A stretch of DNA of 64,000 nt from Paraburkholderia silviterrae (GTDB lineage: Bacteria; Pseudomonadota; Gammaproteobacteria; Burkholderiales; Burkholderiaceae): NCBI RefSeq assembly GCF_004353915.1, contig NZ_SMRP01000012.1:1-64000 (forward strand), given 5' to 3'. The notes beneath the pieces are model-generated. The model did no database searches. It saw only the letters and a program-made list of their open reading frames with translations, and was not told the origin of the DNA. The position numbers and the translations under genes were made by a program. Each line of letters starts with the position of its first letter. Position 1 is the stretch's first letter. Positions 43,371 to 51,679 of the stretch are shown piece by piece.

Positions 43371-45303
43371 TGAGCAAGGAAACCAGCTTCAATTCGGCAA
43401 GAAGCTCGGGGAAGGTGGAGAAGGCGCAGTGTTCGACGCCATGCATAATGGCGAAAACGTTGCAGCAAAAATCTATCTGCATGCGCTGCCGTCTGAGCGT
43501 CAAGCAAAGCTTCGTGCGATGGCGCAGGTCGGCGACTCCTATCTCAAAGAGATATCGGCATGGCCGATCAGTGTTCTGCTCTCGAAGCGTCCCGGGCCGG
43601 TCAGCGGCTTTACCATGCCGAAGTTCTCCGGCTATCACCCGGTACACGAACTCTACGGCGTTGGAAGTCGTCGCCATCAGTTTCCGAAAGCCGACTTTGC
43701 ATTCCTTGTAGGTGCAGCACGCAATGTTGCAGCGGCCTTCGACGCAATCCATGCGCATGGCCACGCGATTGGTGACGTCAATGAGAACAACATCATTGTC
43801 AGCCACCAGGGCACAGTCAAACTGCTGGACTGCGACTCTTTCCACGTCAACACGTTGACTGCAAGTTACCCCTGCACAGTGGGTGTTCCGCACTACACGC
43901 CGCCGGAGCTTCAAGGGCTTGGTTCGTTCCATGGTGTCACCCGTACGGCGAACCACGACAACTTCGGACTCGCCGTCCTGATATTCCAGTTGCTCTTCAT
44001 GGCCCGACATCCGTTCTCCGGCGTTCCGAAGACGGGGCATGACTTACCGCTTGAACGGTCGATCAAGGAATTCCGATTCGCGTATGGCGCTGATCGAGTC
44101 GCTCGGCAAAACGATATGCCACCAAAGGCATTAGGCCTAGACTATCTGCCGCCTAACTTGGGCGATCTGTTCTGGCGAGCTTTTACGGAGTTCGGAGTTA
44201 AACAGGGGCGCCCCAAAGCAAAGGTATGGGTTGCCGCGCTTGACGGCTTGTTGCATTCTTTGCGCGCGTGTAGCGTCGAACCGAAACACAAGTATCCGGG
44301 TCATCTTCATACGTGCATCTGGTGCGAGAAAGACAAGGCTGGGACCCCTTACTTCACGCACGCCGCGGCCACCGGCCCGAACATCAACTTCCAGAACGTT
44401 GGCGCAAATATCGCGGCGTTGTGGTCACAGATTCAATCGCTTGGAGCGCTGCCGCCTCTGCCAGCCTTTTCACCGCCAGTGCTTGACCTCACAGGCGCCC
44501 CGATGCCCGCGTCTGTGCGCAAAGGTATATTGAACCCCGCACTCGCGTATGGACTCATCTGTTTTGCCGCATTCGCGTTGGCTATCGTTGCGCCCAAGCT
44601 TTGGTGGCTGTGGTTAGTCGCTGGGGCATTCGCTATCAACGGCGTCAATCCGCCCTCACCTGTTGAGTTAAACTCCCGCAAAGCAAAGGTCGATGCAACT
44701 CAACGGACCTACGATGGCTTGCTTCAAGAGTATGAACGCCTACGCTCTGATCGGCGCATCGCAGACATCATGCGGGACCTTAGCCATATCAAAGCCCAGA
44801 TAGATGACCTCCCGCAAGTGTTGGCACGGGAGATGAAGCAATTGCATTCGACACTGCTGGCTCGCCAACTGCATGACTTCCTTGATCGACACTTCATCCG
44901 CGCGGCCAAAATTTCCGGCGTCGGCGAACAGCGCAAGCAGACGCTCGCGTCCTTTGGCATCGAGACCGCCGCGGATATTTCGCCTTCTGCCATCGCGTCG
45001 GTACCCGGATTCGGCGCCGGACTGACGGCCAATCTGATGGCGTGGCGAAAAACGCTGGAGCAGCGGTTCGTACCGTCCAGCAACATCACCCCCAATCCGC
45101 AAGACGTGAGCTCGGTAAACTCAAAAATTGCTGGTTTGCGGACACGGCTCGAGCAACAGCTACGTGACGGCGGTGTGCATCTTCATAGCGTACGCAACGA
45201 AATCATCGCCCGACAGAACAATGCGAGAGGCGCCCTGGAAGCAGCACATCAGGTTCTGTCACAGGCCAAGGCCGACCGGGACGTCGCATTGAGGAAGCCA
45301 TGA
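43354..45303 (+). CDS. Ser/Thr-kinase-like protein with TM and HhH regions
   Basis: GTG 43354 (AGGAG 6 nt upstream) gives 649 residues. Kinase core: glycine loop LGEGGEGAVF (18-27), Lys39 in AAKIY, catalytic loop GDVNENNIIV (Asp141, Asn146) and DCDSF in place of DFG (159-163), as in TerY-P kinases. Two hydrophobic segments follow at about 395-430 (ICFAAFALAIVAPKLWWLWL), then a coiled coil and a helix-hairpin-helix pair (ISGVGEQRKQTLASFGI, VPGFGAGLTANL, about 530-580). So a membrane-linked kinase with a possible nucleic-acid-binding tail. Confidence 0.85.
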   Translation: MSSAFDEQGNQLQFGKKLGEGGEGAVFDAMHNGENVAAKIYLHALPSERQAKLRAMAQVGDSYLKEISAWPISVLLSKRPGPVSGFTMPKFSGYHPVHELYGVGSRRHQFPKADFAFLVGAARNVAAAFDAIHAHGHAIGDVNENNIIVSHQGTVKLLDCDSFHVNTLTASYPCTVGVPHYTPPELQGLGSFHGVTRTANHDNFGLAVLIFQLLFMARHPFSGVPKTGHDLPLERSIKEFRFAYGADRVARQNDMPPKALGLDYLPPNLGDLFWRAFTEFGVKQGRPKAKVWVAALDGLLHSLRACSVEPKHKYPGHLHTCIWCEKDKAGTPYFTHAAATGPNINFQNVGANIAALWSQIQSLGALPPLPAFSPPVLDLTGAPMPASVRKGILNPALAYGLICFAAFALAIVAPKLWWLWLVAGAFAINGVNPPSPVELNSRKAKVDATQRTYDGLLQEYERLRSDRRIADIMRDLSHIKAQIDDLPQVLAREMKQLHSTLLARQLHDFLDRHFIRAAKISGVGEQRKQTLASFGIETAADISPSAIASVPGFGAGLTANLMAWRKTLEQRFVPSSNITPNPQDVSSVNSKIAGLRTRLEQQLRDGGVHLHSVRNEIIARQNNARGALEAAHQVLSQAKADRDVALRKP

Positions 45304-45803
45304 TAGAAGTGCATCGCCATACGATATTCGAGCTTTTGAGCATACTCGCTGTGATGGCCTGCGCCTCCTATTCAATGATTGGACATACGCAGGACGCAAG
45401 TGGCCAGGCAGGCCAGGTTGAGCAATTTCTCAATGCTTTTCGCGGCAAACCGGTCGGGCCCGTAACGCTCGGGCCCGCACAGATTGCGGCCACTCAGAAC
45501 TTACCGGCATCCAACCATGCTACGACTCAACCGCAGTCAACCCCGGCCGAGCCACGTCAAGATTCTGTCGCGAGCGCCTCGTCTTGTCCGCCAGGTGTCG
45601 ACCGTCTAGACTGCCCCTCGTCGCAGCAACGATACCCTACCTACTGTCCGGCTGGCATGACCTCCGGTCCTGGTGGATGTGTACCCACGGCGATGCCGGC
45701 AAATGCCCATCGCGTGTCGGAAGATGGCCAGTGGCAATGCGATGACGAATATCTACGTTACGGGGCGGTGTGCATACCAATCCGGTCGTCCTCTTCGTAC
45801 TAG
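45300..45803 (+). CDS. Secreted Cys-containing protein after the triad
   Basis: The 167-residue protein overlaps the kinase stop by ATGA. An N-terminal hydrophobic segment (FELLSILAVMACASYSMIG) looks like a signal peptide or anchor. A Pro/Gln-rich linker leads to a Cys-bearing end (CPPGVDRLDC, YCPAGMTSGPGGC, QCDDEYLRYGAVC), suggesting a disulfide-bonded periplasmic domain. It is probably part of the triad operon. No family recognised. Confidence 0.65.
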   Translation: MIEVHRHTIFELLSILAVMACASYSMIGHTQDASGQAGQVEQFLNAFRGKPVGPVTLGPAQIAATQNLPASNHATTQPQSTPAEPRQDSVASASSCPPGVDRLDCPSSQQRYPTYCPAGMTSGPGGCVPTAMPANAHRVSEDGQWQCDDEYLRYGAVCIPIRSSSSY

Positions 45804-46193
45804 ACACAAAGAAGTGTCTAGCCGCGCAAACGCGCGGCATGCGTGATGCAATTGAGGAATATCCCTCCCGCAAACAACGCTCATTCACTTCGGAATCTAG
45901 ATCGTCAATGGTCGACAGGAGGAGTGAATAAGTTATCCTCAAGTTTAGCGGAAGAGGAGAATCGATATCGAGCCCGAACGTGCGAACGACATCGACTCAA
46001 GGCATCGCGTAGGGGTTACGCAATCAATCACCATCGAATCAGGTATCCTCACTACTGAAACTGAGGCAAACTACTAACGGCAACCCAACAATAGCGCTGG
46101 CTTGCTCGCATCAAAATGAAGCAATCAGCCCTCATGATCCCTTGGACTGTTCGCCAATCTGTGGCCACACCAAAGCCGAAAGGAGACTCAACG
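45804..46193. other. Gap before the 42-residue gene
   Basis: An inverted repeat occurs right after the triad operon (agacact/agtgtct, then gccgcgcaaacgcgcggc, about 45,799-45,840), a possible terminator without a clear T run. No supported gene in the rest. Confidence 0.45.
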
Positions 46194-46322
46194 ATGACGA
46201 CTATCAATCCAGGTCCAAAGCCCAAGCGAGAAGATGGAAAAGATGATCGGAGACATCATGTAAATCCTCCCAACAAACCCAAGCATCCAACTCTCCCCGT
46301 TCACGATCCTAAGAAAAAATGA
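46194..46322 (+). CDS. 42-residue basic Pro-rich protein
   Basis: ATG 46194 has a strong AAAGGAG Shine-Dalgarno 8 nt upstream and the gene is followed by a clear terminator. The product (MTTINPGPKPKREDG, then basic His/Pro/Lys residues to KKK) is short and probably disordered. Real expression is likely from the signals; function unknown. Confidence 0.6.
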   Translation: MTTINPGPKPKREDGKDDRRHHVNPPNKPKHPTLPVHDPKKK

Positions 46323-46370
46323 ACGCATGAGTGACCGAGATGTGGGCAGGCGACCTCTGATCTGCCCACC

Positions 46371-46394
46371 AAGCCACCTTACGGTGGCTTTTTT
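46371..46394 (+). terminator. Rho-independent terminator
   Basis: Stem aagccacc/ggtggctt (46371-46378/46383-46390), 4-nt loop and a T run at the end. It ends the transcript with the 42-residue gene. Confidence 0.85.
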
Positions 46395-47269
46395 GTGATG
46401 GATCTCGCCGTCCTATAACATAAGAAAGAGGATTGAGACGAATTGAACATTAACTGGGCCCCTCGCCATGCAATCGAATGCGTGGTTTCCGACGACCCGT
46501 TGCTCGCGTGTCTCTCCGGCACGCGCCGCGGCCGCGGGTTGGGCGTTTCCGAACTACTGCCGCCTCGAGCACTCGGTCACATGCAAATGCTTTGCGGTGT
46601 CGGTTCGCCGCTTCGAAGCGGACATTGACCCTGTATCAGTTAGTTTCTGCCTCAGGCCGATGCCCTGCCGTCGATTGACTCTGCGGGATGCCCATATATT
46701 TCGTTCGCATTCGCTCAGAAGCCCTCCCCTCTTCCGGGCGTCAATTGCCTGCCTACGCTGCAGATGTCTGGCTCACCGGCTCGCCGGACATGTCCGAGGC
46801 GTCAAATTGTTCGCCTTTCGAATCTTGACATTACAGCGGAACCGTCAAAAATTCCTGTCCCTCCGTCCGCCCGGCCGGTGCATCGAACGGCCGGCATTCA
46901 GGTGCGTGCACTCGCGCAATCGACGCGAGCCTGTCAAAGAGGACGCCGGGTTGGCCCTCCACGCGCCTGGGTTCGCCCTCCGCGAATTCGGCTGGGCGGC
47001 ATCACTCCGGATCGTCTCGCAACCCTCGCCGAGCGCCATGAATAAAAGTATCCCTGTACCAGGGTTGATTTGGCCTGGTGTGTACTCGCCGACTCCGTTT
47101 TGAGCCGGATGCCGGGATTTACGTGCGCCGGCCCGATGTCGACCTGATCCGAGAATTGGCGGCATAGCGAACTCGCAGAACGGATCACCGGCCCGTAGGT
47201 AACCGGTCCATTTCTGCGTCGGCGGGAACGATCCAGACCGCTTCGCTGCGCGACAAGGAGCGCCGCTAC
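46395..47269. other. Gene-free region with a dispersed repeat
   Basis: The part around 46,650-46,835 is a diverged copy of the sequence at about 63,735-63,975 (shared blocks: ttcgttcgcattcg, ccgatg..ctg.cgtcgat.gac, cgacattaca-like). No credible gene; 47,168-47,270 may be the broken start of the next ORF. Confidence 0.5.
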
Positions 47270-47497
47270 ATGCACTTCGTGGGCGACGCGACGCAGCCGT
47301 GCCTGATCCATATCGAAGCGATGCTGCGCGAGCGCGCGGGCCTGCCGCCCACAGAGGCAAGCGAGCCCGAAATCGTGCAAAATGCCGCCCCTGCGTCATC
47401 TGCCCAGCCGCCGGGCGAGCAGGACGACCTCAGTAAAGTGGCAGACGCACTGCTTGCAGACGCGGATCTCGAGAATGCCGGATGGTCCGCGTGGTAG
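47270..47497 (+). CDS. Possibly truncated hypothetical protein
   Basis: ATG 47270 (AAGGAG 10 nt upstream) gives 75 residues (MHFVGDATQPCLIHIEAMLR...DLENAGWSAW). The same frame stays open and protein-like back to 47168 (GTIQTASLRDKERRY), so the original start may be lost. Unknown family. It precedes the next gene by 29 bp. Confidence 0.45.
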   Translation: MHFVGDATQPCLIHIEAMLRERAGLPPTEASEPEIVQNAAPASSAQPPGEQDDLSKVADALLADADLENAGWSAW

Positions 47498-47526
47498 AAA
47501 AAAACGAATTGGAATACGGGGAATCA

Positions 47527-47943
47527 ATGAAGAAACTGGCAATCGGCGCGGCATGCGTGCTGTCCCACGCTGCGCGCGCGAACCTGCGAAACATTTCGGC
47601 GAACGACCTGCGCAAGCCCGAATACGCATCCAAGGTGGTGCACATCGACAAGACGATCCCTGAGATCCATGAGGCGCTATTCGAGTATGTGACGAACTGC
47701 CGATCGCTCGGCACGATCTCAGTGGACCCGAGCGGACAGAAGCGCATCGTGCTGACGGAGGAAGGCGAAGGCTGGACGCAGACGCGCGCGTGTGGGGATT
47801 TTGATGTCGACGCTGACGAGCAAGGCGGCTGGAATATCCGGGGCAACGTCTACTACCACAGGATGATGACCCCCTCGCGCGCAGTGGACATCGTCGCAGG
47901 TGCGATCAACAGCCCGAAGGTGTGTGACGGGGCCGCGCAATGA
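47527..47943 (+). CDS. Hypothetical, possibly exported protein
   Basis: From ATG 47527 (GGGGA upstream) the 138-residue protein begins MKKLAIGAACVLSHAARA, a signal-peptide-like start, then DLRKPEYASKVVHIDKTI and YYHRMMTPSRAVDIVAGAIN. Overlaps the next gene by ATGA. Unknown family. Confidence 0.6.
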   Translation: MKKLAIGAACVLSHAARANLRNISANDLRKPEYASKVVHIDKTIPEIHEALFEYVTNCRSLGTISVDPSGQKRIVLTEEGEGWTQTRACGDFDVDADEQGGWNIRGNVYYHRMMTPSRAVDIVAGAINSPKVCDGAAQ

Positions 47944-48422
47944 GCGAGCTCGAGGAATTCGACTTCTTACTGCCACCGGACAACCTCAACGAGAACGCCG
48001 GGCCGCTGCCGACGGAAAACGAATGCAGGGAGAGGCACGCCCAGCTACGCAAACGGGCTGATACGCTTCACGCGAAGGCGGAGCCAATGAGCGACCACAT
48101 CGAAGAGCGCTTCGAGGACATTGCGCGGCGCCAGAGCCCTGAAGCGGCACGGCTCTCTCCGCTTCACAGTGCGCTCTACGACGCTGGCGGCGCGCTACAG
48201 GGCTGCGAAAACGCCATGCACTGCCTCGCTCTCGCGGTCACAGCGATGGCGCAGCTGGACCACCGTGCGGCAATCGGGAACGATGCGGCAGAGGATGCAC
48301 ACAAGCGCCTGGCTCATCTGGTGCACTGCGCGGAGCTCTCGCTGAATCACGCAGACGAACGCTACGCGGCGGCATGCGCTGCCGCGCTCCAGCAATCACT
48401 CGCCACGTCGACTGTGCAGTAA
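47940..48422 (+). CDS. Hypothetical helical protein
   Basis: The 160-residue acidic, helical protein (ENECRERHAQLRKRADTLHA, HCLALAVTAMAQLDHR) is translationally coupled to the preceding gene. Its opening resembles that of the protein at 48853-49266 in style (a short acidic start then REQ/RERHA...LRKR), perhaps a distant relative. No family recognised. Confidence 0.6.
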   Translation: MSELEEFDFLLPPDNLNENAGPLPTENECRERHAQLRKRADTLHAKAEPMSDHIEERFEDIARRQSPEAARLSPLHSALYDAGGALQGCENAMHCLALAVTAMAQLDHRAAIGNDAAEDAHKRLAHLVHCAELSLNHADERYAAACAAALQQSLATSTVQ

Positions 48423-48456
48423 GTTGACGCTAGCAAAAGAGAAACTCAGGCCAGTC

Positions 48457-48701
48457 ATGACGACAACCTATGAATACGCCTTCGTCGCAGGGCGCCGCAC
48501 GAGCTACTGCTGACATTGCAAAAGAACGAGCCGCTTGAGCACTTGACGCCGGGCGGGACAATCCTGATCGCGAAGAATGTGGACGACGACGAATCCCCGC
48601 TGATGGTGGACTACACCATCAGCGAGGTCAAGCAGCAGCTACGGCCCGAGCAGGAAGCTAGCGTCCAGAGGATATTGGTCAAGGTAAAACGCTCTGACTG
48701 A
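48457..48701 (+). pseudogene. Frameshifted small gene
   Basis: ATG 48457 reads MTTTYEYAFVAGRRT and then hits a stop; in the -1 frame the sequence continues ELLLTLQKNEPLEHLTPGGT and VDYTISEVKQQLRPEQEASV to 48701. One missing base near 48,500 would join them into an 81-residue protein. Unknown family. Confidence 0.5.
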
Positions 48702-48852
48702 CGGCAAGCGCGAGATTTCCTAACCTCGCCTCGCGACGGTGCGCCTGCATAGACTTGCTACGCGACTTGATCCCCTGAGCTGCGACGTGTGTATGGCATG
48801 GCCGCAGAGGTAGCCCTGCGGCCTCTTTTTCTGGGTGCCGTAAAATGCGCCT

Positions 48853-49266
48853 ATGAATATGGAATCAGCGGATATCCCGATGCTCAGTGAAACCGAACTG
48901 CGCGAGCAGTATGCGATCCTTCAACAGCGCGGTTTGCAGCTGGAAGGGCATGGCGCGTCACGCATCGACCAGCTCGCCGCCGCGGTGCAGTTGCCGCCGA
49001 ACGGGCATGCCGACGAGTATATGCGCGTGATGAAGGAGGCAATCGGCGAAGCGACGTTTGCCATCCAGCGTTACCAGAACGCACTCCTCTTTCTCGAAAC
49101 GGCCGACTCACTGATTGAAGCCCTCGCGAAGCCTCCGGCGTTTGACGACGGCATGGAGTGGCACGACGAACTGCTCTATCGACTGGCGGAAGTGCTGGAG
49201 ACGGCTACCGACCTGATTGCAGAGGGCGAGGCGCACCTGGAACGGTCGCTTGGCATCGGTGTCTAG
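48853..49266 (+). CDS. Hypothetical helical protein
   Basis: The 137-residue acidic helical protein (MNMESADIPMLSETELREQY, AIQRYQNALLFLETADSLIE) lies in the same small-gene run. Unknown family. Confidence 0.6.
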   Translation: MNMESADIPMLSETELREQYAILQQRGLQLEGHGASRIDQLAAAVQLPPNGHADEYMRVMKEAIGEATFAIQRYQNALLFLETADSLIEALAKPPAFDDGMEWHDELLYRLAEVLETATDLIAEGEAHLERSLGIGV

Positions 49267-49409
49267 GACATATATTGGGGCACGCCAGCGCCCCAAGCGC
49301 CGCCGGCCAGGTCAGTCCTCCACGGGCTCTTCACTGGCGAGCGCGAAATATCCCCTTCGGCTAGTGCGGCCGTGGGGCTGAACGGCGCTCCCGGCTACTT
49401 CCGCCGTTA

Positions 49410-49646
49410 TTAACCTTTGCCTGCGCGCACAAAGTATTGTTTGAAGAGGCGCTCGGATTCGCGCAAACCCTCGTCGGTGAGCACAACGGACTTCGCCTTG
49501 TTGACGGGATCGCCAATCATGCCTCGTTCAAAAAGCCGGTTCATCACATTCCATTCAAAGCTTTTCCACGCGCGGTTATCGTCATGCAGCGTCAGGTAAA
49601 GAAGTGCGAGAACTGCATCGTCAACGGCAGCAGTATCGATGTCCAT
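49410..49646 (-). CDS. DUF6429 family protein
   Basis: From ATG 49646 the 78-residue protein matches DUF6429 throughout: MDIDTAAVDDAVLALLYLTL, RAWKSFEWNVMNRLFERGMI, KAKSVVLTDEGLRES. Family function unknown. Typical length. Confidence 0.8.
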   Translation of the reverse strand: MDIDTAAVDDAVLALLYLTLHDDNRAWKSFEWNVMNRLFERGMIGDPVNKAKSVVLTDEGLRESERLFKQYFVRAGKG

Positions 49647-49917
49647 GGCATTCACTCCGATGCGTCGCCGCGCGGTGCACAGAGCCGTGCGACGGCCAGC
49701 CAAATTCATCGGCCGATTTACTCCAGACGAACGGTCGATGATTCGCGCTATTGACCTCAGGATCGTCACGGATCGCGTCTTCGAGTTGGCGTGTCGCATG
49801 TGATGGATTCCGTGTCGAAGGTACGTTGCAGCAAGCGCGGCAAACCAGCGTTCGACCTGGTTGAGCCAGGATCCTCACCATAACGGTGTCCCATGAGCGC
49901 GCGGAATGCGCTGCCCC

Positions 49918-50130
49918 TCACCGGTGTTGCACTTTTCGCGTGCTCATGTACACGTCGAACAGTCCGCCGTGCAGACGGCACAGCTGCTCACGCAGGCCGA
50001 CCAGTTCGTGCTGGTCGCCCTCGTGCTCGCGGCGCAGGAGCTCCCCAATCAGGGCAGTCGCGCGCGACGGCGCGTGATCGCGCTGGACCCTCGCCTCACC
50101 CAGGCGGTCGGCAAGCGCCGGCTTGACCAC
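49918..50130 (-). pseudogene. Possible gene fragment at the edge of the recombinase module
   Basis: The minus strand reads WLLVVKPALADRLGEARVQR, IGELLRREHEGDQHELVGLR and LHGGLFDVYMSTRKVQHR to a stop. The frame is open about 50 bp further without a start codon, so it may be a gene cut by the island end. GTG 50130 is an alternative start. Confidence 0.4.
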
Positions 50131-50230
50131 CAGCAGCCAGGCCGTATGCGCAAGCCAAGAACGATTCCATGATACTCGCAGGCTGTGTTAAAGAGGCCGC
50201 CCACTCGAACACAGCATGAGGATCTGGGCG

Positions 50231-51679
50231 ATGACAGCAAGACGAACCACCATCCGGCAACTGCCGTTGACCGAGGTTGCTGACCGCGGCACCCCCGGCG
50301 CAACGCCGGTCAGCATCACCACGCCCGAGGGCGGAACCATCTATCACACGGTGCCGCTCGTAGACCCCGATACCGGCAGGCGACGCAACGCTCGCCCGCA
50401 GTGGATCGCAGGCACCTTCCCTCTCTTTCCTGTTGTCCGACTCGCGGACGGCGCGCCGTGGGCTGAGGCGAACATCTGGCTCATCGATATGATGAAGTCG
50501 AAGTCGTCGCCCAACATGCTGACCTTCGCCAGCATCGCAGACGATCTGGTGGCGTTCCGTCGTTATCTGGATGACGAGGGCATCGACTGGCTGGTGTTCC
50601 CCGTAAACAAGCGGCAACGTCCGACCTACCGCTATAGCGCGTCGATCAAGCTGGCCGTGCAGGCAGGCGTATTGTCTCCTGGCGTCGCCAGACGTCGTAT
50701 GGGCACTATCGTGCGCTTCTATCGCTGGCTAATGACCGAAGCAGGCTTCAGGCCAGTGAACGCGCCGTGGGTCGAATCTGACCGGTTCATCGAGTTCAAG
50801 GACCAGAAGGGCTTCAGCAGCGTGATCGAGATCAAGACCACCGACCTGTCGATCAGTGGTCGGCGCGCAGAGGACCCGTGGGACGATCGCCTTCAGGATG
50901 GCGGCCGCCTGCGCCCGCTCCCCTCTTCCGAGCAGTCAGTGCTGCTTGAGTCGTTAGCCGCTCTCGGCAACACGGAGATGACGCTCGTTCATCTGTTCGC
51001 GCTGTTGACTGGCGCTCGCATCCAGACGGTTCTGACCGTGCGTGCGAAACACGTCGGGCGCAAGCCGCGCGACTTTCACGGCGACGACATCCGGCTCGCC
51101 TGCGGGCCTGGTACAGGCATCGACACGAAGGGCGGTGTCAAGGGCGTGTTGCACCTGCCGCGCGGATTCTACGAGCGGCTATACATCTATGTGCACAGCG
51201 ATCGGGCGCGCAAGCGTCGCCAACTGGCAGACGGCGGCGATCACTTCGACCAGCCGCTCTTTCTGAGCCATCGCGGTGCGCCGCTCTACGAGGACCGCGC
51301 GTCGCGCGCCCCGCTTAGCACTGGCCCGCACGTACGCCGTCATATCAAGACAGGGCAGGCCGTACGCCAGTTCATCAGGGACGAACTGTTGCCCATGATG
51401 CGCGTGCAGCTCGGCAACCCCAGGTACGAGTTCAGCTTCCACGACCTGCGCGCGACCTACGGGCTGAACATGGTCGACACGATGACAGCGAACGAGACGA
51501 AATACGCCCGGGCACTGGATCAGTTGCGGCAGTTGATGTGGCACGCCCGGCCGTCTACGACCGAGATTTACCTCGGCTACCGCGAGAACCGAAAACTCTT
51601 CGACGCTGTGCAGGACGGCTGGGGCACGCACCTGTCGACACTGGTCACGCGCGCCCTCGACACTGCGGTGGCAGCATGA
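50231..51679 (+). CDS. ginA: Tyrosine recombinase, first of GInt-type quartet
   Basis: From ATG 50231 (GAGG 8 nt upstream; ATG 50216 also possible) the 482-residue protein has the catalytic pattern Arg in LTGARIQTVL, HxxR in SFHDLRATYGL and Tyr in TTEIYLGYRE. It is followed by three overlapping genes. This order fits the ginABCD module that defines GInt mobile islands; RIT-type recombinase trios are the alternative. Confidence 0.8.
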   Translation: MTARRTTIRQLPLTEVADRGTPGATPVSITTPEGGTIYHTVPLVDPDTGRRRNARPQWIAGTFPLFPVVRLADGAPWAEANIWLIDMMKSKSSPNMLTFASIADDLVAFRRYLDDEGIDWLVFPVNKRQRPTYRYSASIKLAVQAGVLSPGVARRRMGTIVRFYRWLMTEAGFRPVNAPWVESDRFIEFKDQKGFSSVIEIKTTDLSISGRRAEDPWDDRLQDGGRLRPLPSSEQSVLLESLAALGNTEMTLVHLFALLTGARIQTVLTVRAKHVGRKPRDFHGDDIRLACGPGTGIDTKGGVKGVLHLPRGFYERLYIYVHSDRARKRRQLADGGDHFDQPLFLSHRGAPLYEDRASRAPLSTGPHVRRHIKTGQAVRQFIRDELLPMMRVQLGNPRYEFSFHDLRATYGLNMVDTMTANETKYARALDQLRQLMWHARPSTTEIYLGYRENRKLFDAVQDGWGTHLSTLVTRALDTAVAA

